This document shows, one piece after another, positions 50,201-61,368 of a DNA stretch of 64,000 nt. Each line of letters opens with the position of its first letter. The first letter of the stretch is position 1. The stretch is from Nemopilema nomurai (Eukaryota; Cnidaria; Scyphozoa; Rhizostomeae; Rhizostomatidae): the NCBI GenBank assembly GCA_003864495.1, contig ML133367.1, positions 310,001 through 374,000 on the forward strand. Direction: 5' to 3'. Under the pieces are notes generated by a model. The model did not search any database and was not told where the DNA came from. It saw nothing but the letters and a program-made list of their open reading frames with translations. The translations under genes were made by a program, and so were the position numbers.

Positions 50201-53200
50201 AGCATGCTTCGAATCATTGATAAAGCCATTCACTCAAACTGTAATCACTGCCAGAATTATCAGAAAAAATTCTGTTATTAACATATCAGCACGCCATTTT
50301 ATTTTATCTACTTCTCATTCACTTTCATACAGGATATCTTTTTTCCTTTTCCCCAGGAGTTATCGTTGCTATTTGCGAGAGAAAAGGAATAAATAGTAGT
50401 GCTTAAACCCACCAATTGTTCCCCTGCCTTTTTATCTTATGCTTCCCCCGTCTAACATGTAGTTTAAAACTGTTATTTTTGGACATGCCCTTCTTCTACT
50501 CTATTACTAATGGCTTCAGGCGAGTTTATTGCGGGGGATAAATTTCGTCAGGGCCGCGGTGCGGGCTCAGATTAAGCAAACAAATTAAAGCAGCAATTCC
50601 AACCTTCCTTGCTCGCTTTGTGAGCTCTGAACAGTGTTATCTTAAATGACTAAAACTGCTTTAATGCTTTCAAACATGGCCTACTTCATTTCAATCCAAT
50701 CGCGATGTACGCGCACTCTTGACCAAGCTTGTCCCCATAAAATGCATGCCATTTAATATGGGTCTCCTGCTGTAAACATTACCAAAAGCATGTGCTTTGC
50801 CGTGTATCGAAGCACCTGTGTCGATTGAAGAATCGAGTCGCCTGTTCCGTTTACCAAACTTGCGATTTCCACACGTAGTGTTGTCATATGCAATTGCAAC
50901 TCTGGGTATTGTACATGCTCATCTTCTGCCATGAGACCTCGAATAACTTCGAGGCTTATGGCTCCTGTAAGCTGCTGTATCTCCGATGAAAATGGACAGA
51001 GTTTCAGATTTCGAAGTATGCATCTGAAGTGTATTTGTTTTTCATGTGAAATGCAATCTTAACTGCTCTGTTGTTTATTTTTATGGTGAAAACTGGATCA
51101 ATGTTCCAAATATTCACCAAACAGAAGCACGTAATCGGCATTTCATTTATTATCATTTAGCTTTCATTTTTTAACATTTTTCCCTTGTATTACAGAAAAG
51201 AAGACGGAAAAGAAACAAGCTTCAATTCTGGAAGCGAAGAAGACTTACAATTTGTGTAAGTAGATTCTTGATTTTCATTGACTTAAGAGAGCAGGAAATA
51301 TTCATATTAATTTAATCATACTAGTATGCAAAACCTGGCTCCGCTATTTTTAGCTATTGTGAAGTTTTGCACCGCAATGCACTTGTTGAAATATCCATCT
51401 CATGGGGCAGCATTATGACTGACTCAATCAGCATCTCGTAACATCGAACACACGTTTGGAGCTTTTCAAACTAATCACTCCCTGGTTTTTAAATAGCAAT
51501 AACTATTTCTAAAAGAGGATGCATGTCCGAAAGTTTGTGGGGATTAGAGCATTACCAAAAGTATGCAGACCTAAAGATTAGCTAAACTGGGAGAGGGTGC
51601 TATAAATCACTATATCTTAAGAGAAGCATTTGAAATTAGCTCGTTTCCTTTTTAATGTTAATTTGATTTTGAATCATGCTTTTCTGACTGGTAGCTTGAC
51701 CATAATCTTAGCAATGCACGTTGTCTCTGTTTGTGGCTAGGTATTTTGCGGGTCTGTGGATCTTTACGGTGTTTATATCAGCTACTGAGGCGTCCTTTTT
51801 AGATTACATCTCAAGTTTTCTTCTATCAATCACTATTGTTATCATCTTTTCACTTCAACATGAATGTTAATAGCTTTCGTATCAGTTCTTTTGAAGCCAC
51901 TCATCTCTGCATTGTCTGTTAACTGATTCTCTGTGGTCATAAACACCACCTAAACAGATATGTATCAAAAGCTTTGCCACTGTTTTAGAAATATGCCTTA
52001 TGTTTTCATTTCTTGTCCATTTGCAGCAATTCTACTAGGCCATCTTAAAATGCCTACAGACGATATTTATAATGCTGTGCTTGCGGTTGATGAGTCGAAG
52101 TTGTCGGAGCCCCATATTCGCACTCTTCTTATGTGTGCCCCTGAGCGGCCAGAGGTAGAGAGTTCTCTTGATTTACGCAAAGACATGCTTATGTAAAACC
52201 TATGTTAGAAAACCTTGAACGACCTTGCAACTAAAGGCATTTACTTTGAAACAAAACAACTTCTAATCTCCTTGTATCAATGATGGTCGTGTCGATTACA
52301 ATCACAATCATATTCAAGGAGCTGATTGGACAACATCAACCTTGTAAATGTCACGTGAAAGCAGTTCTTTGATGGCAGCAGGAGATACTGTAGGGCACTT
52401 TGGTGTTGTGTTTCAAGTTTATTGTAAGATGCTGAAATTAAAAGAAATAGTAGATTATATTTTGCCATATTTGTAAGTGCGTTCAACCCGTAGTGTTATT
52501 GTGTTCTTCACTGTAGAATACAAATGTTTTTCGTTTGCTTGAAATAGGTCCGGAACACGTTGACCTTGAAGAACGCGGCTCATTTTTTCTCTTATTTTGA
52601 CCAATTTCATGTACTTTGTTTCGCAGATTGAGTCGTTCAATAGCTTTGCTGGTGACACTAAATCATTGAGTACATCTGATGCATTCACTGCTAAGGTATT
52701 TTCATTCATTTCTTTCCCAACAATTACCCAAGACCCGAAATGGCTCCACATGTTTAACCGATAATGAAATTTTTTGGAATTCGGAAATTTTATACAACAG
52801 GGAATTTTTTTTTAACTAGTATACCCACATCTTTCTGCATAACTTGTTGTTCTTTGCCATTGCTATACTGCCATTTTTACAAATGACCCGCAACTCCGGA
52901 CACCACCACTTGGACACTACAACTTCGGACACTAGACTCCGGACACTGCTTTATCCATTAGACACAATGCATCTTGCTGCAATATAATATAGTTCATTAT
53001 GCAGTCAATATCTTTAACTGAAATACTTAATATATGTAGTAAAATGGAATAAAATCTACATCATATTTCTATTACACTGCCGGATGATACCACTGTGCGT
53101 GCTGTTCCAAACAGCATTTTGGAACCGTAATACTCCATATACCCCAAGCATGTCCAGCAAAATGTAATCTCTATTTTGGCATTGTACAAACATTAATCTA

Positions 53201-56200
53201 GTCCATGCACTCTTTATTTTTGAATCAAATCAAGCTTTTATTATTGTAACCAAAAGATCCTTTTGTAGATGCTGAGCGTACCAAAATACACCGAGAGGCT
53301 GCGAGCGATGCTTTTTAAAGCTCGCTTTTACGATCGTATTGACGAAATCTGGCCTGTATGTTATCTATGTTTTAACACTTTTTCTTTTGTCTACATTTTT
53401 GCGCATACCCACTCATTTATTTCTCAAGAATGTTGAAATGGATCCGTTTTGAAGTTATTCATCTTCTTATTCTTTATTTTCACTGTATCCTGAAAAATTA
53501 AATTAGGCTGATTTTAAGGCATCTTTTTTGTGTAGCGTTCATCAGTGAATTTATTAGTATAAAAGTGTTAATGAATTATATCACTTGACGCTCATCAATT
53601 ATATTCGAGTCGCCTATTTATAGCTACTTAATCTAATAATCCAACGTACATTACATCTTTAGCCACTTAACAAGATCTCTAAATGTTTACTACCATAACT
53701 GTGTTCTATCGTCAGTGCTCTTTCATTTTAGGATATAGAATCGGTAAGCAAGGCATCAGAGGAAGTGAAGTCAAGTAAAATGCTCATGAAAATTCTTGAG
53801 GTAAGACCATCTTTATTATGAACATTCAAGTTACCCCAGCCATCCCGACGAACTTACCCAAACACAGCAGCAAAGCTAGGCCTAGCTAAAAAGTTTTTAA
53901 AAGCTAAACCTTCCAATAAGGCGCTCTTTCTCCCAACTTCCCACATGGCTTTTTATCCGCCATTGAGTATTTATTTTCTCCGATTATGTTCATCTTCCGC
54001 TTTCTGCATAATTTGGTCAGTGTCGGACGAACAGGTAATTATAGCATGCAAACTTATAGCCCAGTTGAATCATGCTATCTTAATTAATTGGAAAATTCAT
54101 AGTGTATCTGCTGTTTTGTAAGCATTTCGCCAATGTCTCATATCGACGTTATAACACCATTCATCATTACTAGTTAAGCCTCATGCTCCTGTTTTTAAAT
54201 GCGTAAATTATAGTTATTTGTGTGAATGAATTTTTCGTATCATTACGTATTCAAAGCACATCAAAGTTGGATCGTCCTTTATTTTTTGCTGATTTTTTTC
54301 AAGATTGTTCTTGCAACTGGAAACTACATGAACCAGGGCAATAGAAGCATGTCCGGAGCTTCTGGTTTCAAAATTTCGTTCTTGACGAAGGTGAGATTAC
54401 GAAAAGTTTTCTAGATAGCAGATAACAGACGCTTCTAGATCGTATGTGATAGTGCTTGAGTAAATTAGACTCAGAATAATCCAACTAGTCTGGTGATTCT
54501 TAAAGAGTTGTCCCTATGAATCTCAAGGTGTCCAGAAGCAGTTGAAACGTTTGTATCAAGAGGTACATTGTTTATACAGATATAAGTTCACTTGACGTGT
54601 TATGTAAAGTGAAGCAAAATGAGGCATTTTAGCAAAATTTGACATAGAAATAAGAACATGAAGCTACGGCATGAAGCTCCAAATACAAGATAAATAAAAA
54701 CACAATCAAAATAATTCTAGTATGTAAAAGTTTGGAGAATTTCACCATTTATTTTAATAGGTCTGGTGTCTCATTTTTTCCTGAGACACACCGTTAATCC
54801 AGTGTCTAGAAAAGTTGTTGATTTTCCTCCAGACAAAACATCCTAGAAGGCAACCCTTCCTCACAAAACAATAGAAAGTAGGCGTGGCTTAGGTGTGTCA
54901 TAGGAGCTTTTAATGTGTTTTTAGGACCTTCTTCCAGTCAGTGACCGTGCGGCCGTTATATTTTTCTGACTCTGCATTAATCAATATTTTTTTAGAGTCT
55001 ACATAATTAAGCGATATTTATAAGTGCAATTCTAAGGCGATGTCAAGGCTGAAAGTCCGTGGATTGTTAATTAAAGAATCATGCAATTAATCATTGATTA
55101 ATCACAACAAATCATTGATTGCTTTGTTTTCCCTTGATCGCCATCTATCTTACCATCCGTTGCTTACTGTAGCTCATAAGCACGAAGACGAGTGATAACA
55201 AATCAACCCTTCTCCACGTCATCGTCAACTCAATCAAAAACAACAAATCCGAATTGCTTGATGTCAAAGATGAGCTTCCCAATGTGCCACAGGCTGCCAA
55301 AGGTAAATCGCAAGCTTCTATCCCCTCTGCAGTGTGCCCAAAGAGATAAAATGTGGTGAGGAAACATCATGACTCAGCTCAGTATGGTATTGATGTGTGT
55401 TTGAGTTAAAAGGAAAGGAGAATTTATTCTGCACATGATGACAATTGAATGACATGATGACATGATTATCGGTATAGGTATACACTAATGCCTCAAAGAG
55501 AATAAGGACCGCATCAGATGTCACAAATTATCTCGCAAGCTTCTATTTCCTCGCCATACAGCAATTATCAATATTTCGTTGTCACTTTATTTGTATAGTG
55601 ATATCTACGTGTTTATTTGTAGTCATTACAGAGGTGCATACTAAAATATTTCACGATATTTTTCTAATTATTGAAAATAGAAGACTGTGTTCCTAGCTGC
55701 TATAAAATGTTATTACTTATGCTTTACAATATAAAAATTACTTACAATTTTATAAACTTGTATCATTATGTTTGCTGATTTTTGTAACATATCATCATCA
55801 AATTTTGTAAATCAATTTTAGTGTCAAGTCAAATGCTTAGTCTTGAGATCTCTGAACTGCGAACTGGAATGAAGGTTAGTAGCATTTTTCAAGTTTTCTT
55901 TTAAAACAACCAACTTTTGATTCGATTCCACCTTTTTAGCTCGACACATGGCCCAATATCTTATCCTTGATTTATGTTTTCTTTGCTTCCAGGAAATTCA
56001 GGATGAATTGAAGGCTTATGAATCAGGTGACAGCAATGATAGGTTCCGCGAAGTAATCGGTGTATCCTTTCAAGCTACAAATTCTGCGATCTTAAACCTT
56101 AATGCGCAAAAACTTTGTCTGAATCTTAAGATTAAAAAGTTTTAAAAAGTAATCTTAAAATATTTATGAAGACTGTAGAATGTACAATAGTTTATAAATA

Positions 56201-59200
56201 AAAGTTTTAATTTTGAGAATGAAACATTAGAAACATTAGGTATTTAGTCATAGATCTTGAATCATAAATGCACTTGAGTCATAGGGCATAAAAAGGGGCT
56301 GGTAGGGAATTTCTTCACCACTATATATCTTTAAAATGCCTTGGTTTTTTTATACGACAACGTTGATTATTATTTGCACAAACCCATATATGCTCGCAAA
56401 GTTTTTACACATTTCACTTTTAATGCTTTTAAACTCCTATTTCGATTGGGTGCTTTCCCTAACTCCGGTGCAGCGATTTATAGAGCAAGCCGAGACTCAG
56501 TTTAAAACCTTGATAGATGCGTACGAGAAAATGACAGCCTCCTTCAAGAAAACTACCGAGTTTTATAGTGAAACACAAATTACCACCGAAGATTTCTTTG
56601 GCGCGTTCGCTATATTTCTGCAGAACTTCGAGGTAGTATCCCAAGTCTTAAAATTGTGCTATTTCTTTAAACCAGCTCCAATTTCTCCCTAAGTTTTCGG
56701 ATATAAAGTTTTGTGGGGCTGGCTTAGGATTTTTTCATATTTTTCCAACACTGTTGAGCACTCACCATTTTTATTTATCGAAACATGTTTTGATGGTTTA
56801 TATTCATGTTAATATATATTAAATATTCTGTGTCTTGTTGGCAAAGTTTGCATTTAATTCGTTACATGATAATTTCTTTTTTCAGAGCGTAAAAAAGGAC
56901 GTGATGTCAGAGGAAGAACGAAAGGATTATTATGCCAAAAAGGAAAAGGAATTCGAGGTAATTCACGTGAATGCAATTTTCCACTGCATGAAGTGCCGAT
57001 AATAACTGCTTTAACTATTATGCCGCAATAAATAATTGGCTATTTAGAACGAGAATCTATTCTTTAAACAGCAACGTATTTATGCAACAAACATTGATCT
57101 GCATGTCAAACTGGTGCAAATAGCACGTTTTTCGGCTTAATTTTGTCTCGAAAAAAGTCACAGGTTATAATACATTCAAAGCAGACAAAAACCTGTTAGA
57201 GTCGAATCAAATCAATCTGTTTGAGTACTTTGTGTCTGTTTGTAGGCTGCTAATTTGAGAGCGCGGGGATTTTTATTAAGTGCTAGAGAGCGTCGACTGG
57301 GATAAAATTTGCTTTGTTCGTCTGGCATTGTTAAGAGCTCTTGGGAAAAATTAGGGGGCAAAAAGGGCCTGTCCGGGAGTTGAACCCGGGACCTCTCGCA
57401 CCCTAAGCGAGAATCATACCACTAGACCAACAGGCCGATGTTTATTGGACAGGATTCTTCGTTATTCATAGGACAGATACCTGCCCTTGGGCTAGTTACC
57501 AGCCATTTCTTTTGAACGTGAATTTTAACCACCATATGAATGTTATTGAAGCCTGTGTCGTTATTGCACCTGCGCAGTTACAAGAAAATGCGCGCGAACT
57601 ACGGTCCTTGATTTTTGTAGTGAGGCAATAATGAAAATGAGCGGAAGCCAATAAAATGCGACTGCCCCTGCTTAGTTTTTCTAGCCCTGGTTCCCCATCA
57701 TGTTTCGTCATTTGGAAAAGACAGCTAACTGTTAACTTTTCTCAAGGCTGTTTCGAGTGAACAATGCCGATTGTCGCCGATTTCATTCTTTTGATGCAAG
57801 AACCAGTAAATTTATGTTCAGACAGAATGTTCTGATTTTTTCGAAAATCTGAGCCCACGCTACCCCCTAGCAAACCCCTGGGTGTAAAACAGCTCTTGTA
57901 TAGCCCTGCATTTGTCTTGGCATCATGAAAAACAAATAGTGATGTCAACAACGTCTTTCAAAATGAAATTTTAGAGTGTAGTTATGTTTATATGCAGTTT
58001 GATGCAAGTCCGATGTTTTTCGGTAGGAAATGAGAAAACGAAGAGGCTCTTCTGTTAGCAGAACCCGGACTCAAAGCGAAGAAGCGATGACCCCCGTTTC
58101 TGTTCTTGGCCAGAACGAGATTGCCAAAGGATTCGAGGCTATCGTGAAAAGGAGGTTTCCAGATGAAGCTGACGGCGATAAGGAGGCTGATTCTTTAGAG
58201 AATTCTCAAAACGATGCTTTGTCTCCCATCAATAGCTTGAAAGAGCTTTCTTCTTGGAAATCAGATAGTGACAAAATCGGACAAGACAGTTTACATGATC
58301 CTGGTTCAAAGGACGTCACCCGAGTGGACGTTTCCACGCCAAAACAGGAGAGACCGGTTGAGCTCAGCAGTCAGCCATCTAAAGTCATGACTAAAGCGCA
58401 AACATCGCTGGACATGACCCCTGTGAAGGAGGTCAATGCATTTACTTCATTGCTAAGGAGACGGCCGACCACTGACGACAGCAAAGCGGACGAGAATGAG
58501 ATTAAGGTGTCAATTTTCAGCACCCTACCAAGAACGAAGGCAAAGCCACCCCCAGCCGTCCCCAAAAAGAAGAAGGTGCCCCCTCCTCCGGTTAAACCGA
58601 AGCCAAAGCCCGGTGGAATGGACATAAGGGCGGCCACTCTTCCACGGTCTTTGTCGAAAGCCAAAGCGGAAGGGCAGCCAGCGGCCACGGAGAAGCCGAG
58701 CCTCTTGCGCAAGACGTCTGTGCCGGTCAAAGCCCAATCAATCACTGCTTCATCTTCGGTTGCCACGCCCACCCACGACGAAAAGAAGTTGTCTGCCTCT
58801 GTCAAAGAGGTGTCTAATCGACAGAAGGGAGTGGCCTCTGAAGAAAGTCGTCCTGCGGTGAAAAGCAACATAGAGGACGATAATAGCGGGCCCAAGACTC
58901 GTGTGAATGATGGAAAATCAGAGCCAGCTGAAAGGAATATTGAAGCTCCGAAATTGATCGTTGAAAAGAAAACTGATATGCGGACGTCTATGGAGGTTTT
59001 GCAAGAACCAGCACCGACCAAAACTGATGGAAACTCTGATGTCACCGATGGTAAACATGAAAAGAGCGCCAGAACGGAAGAGGTGACGGAACAACCTCGT
59101 CAAACGTCTAACGAAGTGGTCATAAATTTGGGGAAAACGCTTCCCACGTACAAGGTAGAGGTTAGCTATTATGATGGTGAGCGGAGTGCCCCAGAAGAAA

Positions 59201-61368
59201 CGCGATTAAGAGTAAATTCGGTCGGGGAAAGGCCAAAGAAACCAGCAAGAAAGTTCCCTGACCACGCGACCATTCGTCCGTATGAAGCCGAGCAACCGAT
59301 TGAACAGAAGGAGTATGACCACGATGATGATGATTATGATAACATCCCATCAGATAAATTCAGCGAAAAGGAAGATCGTGTTGCGGAAGTTATTGCAGAA
59401 GCGGTTGAAGATGAGCCGGATTATGCCATACCTAATTTTGCAACTGATTCCCGGAAACCTGATGAAGTAATTGTTCCTGTTCCGGTTTTAAAAGCGGATT
59501 CGAAGCCAGTGAAGGATATTGTCCGGACTAGGGATGGTAACAATTATCATGATTACGAACCAATTGAAAATTTTGAGCAGGAAGGTGATGCCGGTAAACC
59601 ATCGGAGGTCCGGAAAACTGGCTCGCAAAACCGGCCTATTAGACGACCGGCTCGCAGTCTGTCTCTGAGTTCATCACAAAGCTCGGACAGCGATTCCCCT
59701 AAATCTTATAGGAAGTACAAGCAGAGTCGCGCCGGGGGGAATAAGACCAAGTCATCTCCGTTGCAGAAGATAAAAGGGGTTATCGATGGAATAAGGAGTC
59801 GCTCTTCATCCGACGCTTCTACCACGAGTTCCGCCAAGGAGACGAAGCCGGACAGAGAATTCGCGAATCTCAGCCCCAGACCGATTTTGAAGTATGGAGA
59901 CCAGACCCCGCTCACAAACCGGACGAACTCATCGCATTCGGTTACGTTCCAAGAGTTTTCCTCGGACGACAGGGAGTCGGAGATTGTAAAACTGAGCAGT
60001 GAGGGCGAAGATTTCTTAGAAAACTCAACAAGAATCCCATCGCTACCCAAGGAGCCACCCCCATTGCCACCCCTGGATCCAGTGGCACCACCCATTCCAC
60101 CTTTGCATCGTCTGAAGAAACCGATTTTAGAGCCAAGTATCTCAGGTGGGGCATCGTTAATGCCCCTTCCATTCAATTCGCGAAAGCAAGCTCAAGGAAG
60201 CATAACAAAATCAGAACTGCCTCCCCCACCACCGAGTGGACCTCCCCCTCCGCCGAATGAGCCACCACCACCACCACCACCACCAAGCAATCCACCCCCA
60301 TCTCAAAACGGTGCACCACCTCCCCCCAGCAAACCACCGCCTCCCCCAGATTCACCAGCAATGTCTCCTCGCACATTCCAGGTGCCCAAGAAACCAGAAC
60401 CCTTGTCGGTGACTCCTACCAAACCTGTTCCAACCATATCTAACAGCCCGCTTTCGCCATCCATTCCGCAATTCAAACCACCGCCACCTCCAGTCGCAAG
60501 GCAACCCACCGCCAAGTCCGAATCATCGAAGGAGAAAAGACCACCCCCGCCACCAATGCGAACAGCGACCCTTTCACCTAGCCCAAGCCCGTCTCAAAAC
60601 GAGCCTTCGAAGGCTGACAATATCGCCGCGTCACCAGAGAAGAAATCAAAGCCGGCGCCGCCACCAAAGCGAATGCAGTCGCTGCCGTCATCGGCGTCAC
60701 ACGTCAAGGAGGCGTTGAGCCGCAATGCACAGCTGATGGTTTCATCGAATGGTGAACGCCGCGGCCCCAAGCCTTTCAATGGGCCTAGCTCTGGATTTAA
60801 CGCAACATTTATGAACGGTAACGGGAGACACAGTGAACCTATTAAATGCCCTACCCCAGACCTTCAAGAATTGACTGAACCACTGGACAATGTCCCAATC
60901 GTGCCCCCTCCTCCTTCCCCTTCTCCCCCAAAAGCGTCCCACATAGGTTCCTATATGAACAATGGAGTAGATTCAAATGATCTTGCAGATAGCCAGACTC
61001 CTACGGGAAAGAAATCTGCCGTGTCTGATATGAACATGTTTATGGTCAAAGTTTTACCCACTTCACCACCGCTGATTTTCAGAAAAGACGATGCTGATGC
61101 TTCGAATCGAGCGGAAACGAAAAACGAAAAACCCACTTCGCTAAGCCCAAACATTGTTGGACATGTTGATGAACCGTCGGAACACCAGGAAATGGCGGAC
61201 AAGAGAAACAGAACTCAATCGGTCACGTCAGTATCATCGATAACTTTTCCGCCATTACCGCCAGACGCACTGCTTACGTCAGTTGACGAAAACTTTGATG
61301 AAAACTATGATGACAATTATGAAGAGGACCATAACTTCGACGAATCTCAAGTGGTGTTTCATTTCTAG
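35294..61368 (+). CDS. GRID2IP: Delphilin-type formin: PDZ-PDZ-HN-PDZ-HN-FH1-FH2 with long tail
   Basis: Formins nucleate and elongate actin. Delphilin scaffolds membrane receptors through PDZ domains. Model of 28 coding exons, 2286 aa: 35294-35851, 37368-37522, 37652-37819, 38439-38495, 38698-38745, 39500-39591, 40130-40199, 40620-40893, 41643-41713, 42773-42924, 45349-45414, 45928-45999, 46481-46852, 47577-47702, 47996-48174, 48894-48978, 51196-51255, 52027-52154, 52627-52695, 53269-53355, 53732-53800, 54304-54390, 55173-55302, 55822-55874, 55993-56052, 56474-56632, 56886-56957, 58027-61368. All junctions are GT-AG and in phase. PDZ1 about 3-79 (FGFAIAG), PDZ2 80-160 (YGLALRG), harmonin-N-like domain 187-260, PDZ3 329-410 (FGFTISG), second HN 475-548, coiled coil about 685-715, FH1 770-790 (P8-MA-P9), FH2 795-1173 with lasso KRINWEKL and LATGNYMNQGN. 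Tail 1174-2286 is described separately. The order matches delphilin; 5' UTR exons were not found. Confidence 0.88.
35852..37367 (+). other. Formin intron 1, no gene seen
   Basis: 1.5 kb intron between the PDZ1-2 exon and the first HN exon. No open frame or repeat that I can support. Confidence 0.5.
38078..38094 (+). repeat. Poly-C tract
   Basis: A run of about 14 C residues in a formin intron, a probable length-variable site. Confidence 0.7.
43751..44034 (+). CDS. Possible alternative terminal or cassette exon of the formin gene
   Basis: The acceptor TATTTTGTAG ends at 43750. The exon starts with AT, the same phase as the regular exon at 45349, so the HN2 exon (ending at 42924 with one base left) can splice to either. 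Read through, it adds 93 codons (motifs FDILFRVQGNKLAETDRPR and LPTRNSSRDSIDSLLRSNA) and ends at TAA 44032. That gives a scaffold of about 642 aa without FH1-FH2. A poly(A) signal AATAAA lies at 45041-45046. Alternatively the good internal donor GTTG|GTAAGC after 43870 makes it a 120-nt, phase-neutral cassette. No domain is recognised in the peptide. Which form is real needs transcripts. Confidence 0.45.
45041..45046 (+). terminator. Poly(A) signal AATAAA possibly ending the short formin isoform
   Basis: AATAAA about 1 kb after the stop of the candidate terminal exon and before the next regular exon at 45349. The ORF at 44449-44895 would then lie in this 3' untranslated region. Confidence 0.3.
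48979..51195 (+). other. Formin intron within FH2, 2.2 kb, no gene seen
   Basis: The longest intron inside the FH2 coding part. Several short open frames (for example 49964-50176 and 49653-49925) have no recognisable domain. No repeat of the families listed elsewhere was noticed. Confidence 0.45.
51320..51395 (+). repeat. Dispersed repeat, module B, copy 3
   Basis: CTAGTATGCAAAACCTGGCT, then CCGCTATTTTTAGCTATTGTG and GCACCGCAATGCACTTGTTG parallel 26494-26568 in the same orientation. Formin intron. Confidence 0.55.
52891..52948 (+). repeat. Short tandem GGACAC repeat
   Basis: Four imperfect units of about 14-17 bp built on CTCCGGACAC / TTGGACACTA / TTCGGACACTA / CTCCGGACACT, in a formin intron. 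Confidence 0.65.
57360..57364 (-). terminator. Pol III terminator of tRNA-Pro
   Basis: Five T residues on the minus strand directly after the discriminator base. Confidence 0.8.
57365..57436 (-). tRNA. tRNA-Pro (anticodon AGG)
   Basis: 72 nt on the minus strand. The acceptor stem GGCCTGT pairs with ACAGGCC, discriminator C. The anticodon stem CTCGC/GCGAG encloses loop TTAGGGT, giving AGG. The T arm CCGGG-TTCAACT-CCCGG is perfect. A-box (TGGTCTAGTGG) and B-box (GGTTCAACTCC) promoter elements are present, no intron, and a TTTTT terminator follows at 57364-57360. It closely resembles animal tRNA-Pro. It lies antisense inside the last intron of the formin gene and looks functional. Confidence 0.96.
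58027..61368 (+). CDS. Terminal exon of the formin gene encoding a 1113-residue tail
   Basis: One uninterrupted exon joined in phase 0 from KEKEFE (donor at 56958) to EMRKRRGSS (acceptor TTTTTCGGTAG). The tail is low in hydrophobics, basic at first (RKRRGSS), and rich in Ser, Pro and Lys. It has class-II-like proline segments (KKVPPPPVKPKPKP), tyrosine sites in acidic context (DDDYDNIPSD, EPDYAIPNF, NYHDYEPIE), and a second FH1-like block at about residues 1909-1952 with runs of five to eight prolines. A final acidic repeat (NFDENYDDNYEEDHNFDE) precedes VVFHF. Other delphilins end soon after FH2. The acceptor is only moderately good and an ATG stands at its second codon, so a separate gene starting at 58030 is a minor alternative. 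Confidence 0.78.
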   Translation, partial: EMRKRRGSSVSRTRTQSEEAMTPVSVLGQNEIAKGFEAIVKRRFPDEADGDKEADSLENSQNDALSPINSLKELSSWKSDSDKIGQDSLHDPGSKDVTRVDVSTPKQERPVELSSQPSKVMTKAQTSLDMTPVKEVNAFTSLLRRRPTTDDSKADENEIKVSIFSTLPRTKAKPPPAVPKKKKVPPPPVKPKPKPGGMDIRAATLPRSLSKAKAEGQPAATEKPSLLRKTSVPVKAQSITASSSVATPTHDEKKLSASVKEVSNRQKGVASEESRPAVKSNIEDDNSGPKTRVNDGKSEPAERNIEAPKLIVEKKTDMRTSMEVLQEPAPTKTDGNSDVTDGKHEKSARTEEVTEQPRQTSNEVVINLGKTLPTYKVEVSYYDGERSAPEETRLRVNSVGERPKKPARKFPDHATIRPYEAEQPIEQKEYDHDDDDYDNIPSDKFSEKEDRVAEVIAEAVEDEPDYAIPNFATDSRKPDEVIVPVPVLKADSKPVKDIVRTRDGNNYHDYEPIENFEQEGDAGKPSEVRKTGSQNRPIRRPARSLSLSSSQSSDSDSPKSYRKYKQSRAGGNKTKSSPLQKIKGVIDGIRSRSSSDASTTSSAKETKPDREFANLSPRPILKYGDQTPLTNRTNSSHSVTFQEFSSDDRESEIVKLSSEGEDFLENSTRIPSLPKEPPPLPPLDPVAPPIPPLHRLKKPILEPSISGGASLMPLPFNSRKQAQGSITKSELPPPPPSGPPPPPNEPPPPPPPPSNPPPSQNGAPPPPSKPPPPPDSPAMSPRTFQVPKKPEPLSVTPTKPVPTISNSPLSPSIPQFKPPPPPVARQPTAKSESSKEKRPPPPPMRTATLSPSPSPSQNEPSKADNIAASPEKKSKPAPPPKRMQSLPSSASHVKEALSRNAQLMVSSNGERRGPKPFNGPSSGFNATFMNGNGRHSEPIKCPTPDLQELTEPLDNVPIVPPPPSPSPPKASHIGSYMNNGVDSNDLADSQTPTGKKSAVSDMNMFMVKVLPTSPPLIFRKDDADASNRAETKNEKPTSLSPNIVGHVDEPSEHQEMADKRNRTQSVTSVSSITFPPLPPDALLTSVDENFDENYDDNYEEDHNFDESQVVFHF

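Noticed and set aside
58371..59045. Long minus-strand ORFs opposite the formin tail (224 aa, 156 aa)
   Set aside because: Shadows of the long, codon-biased exon on the plus strand. Glycine runs mirror the proline codons.
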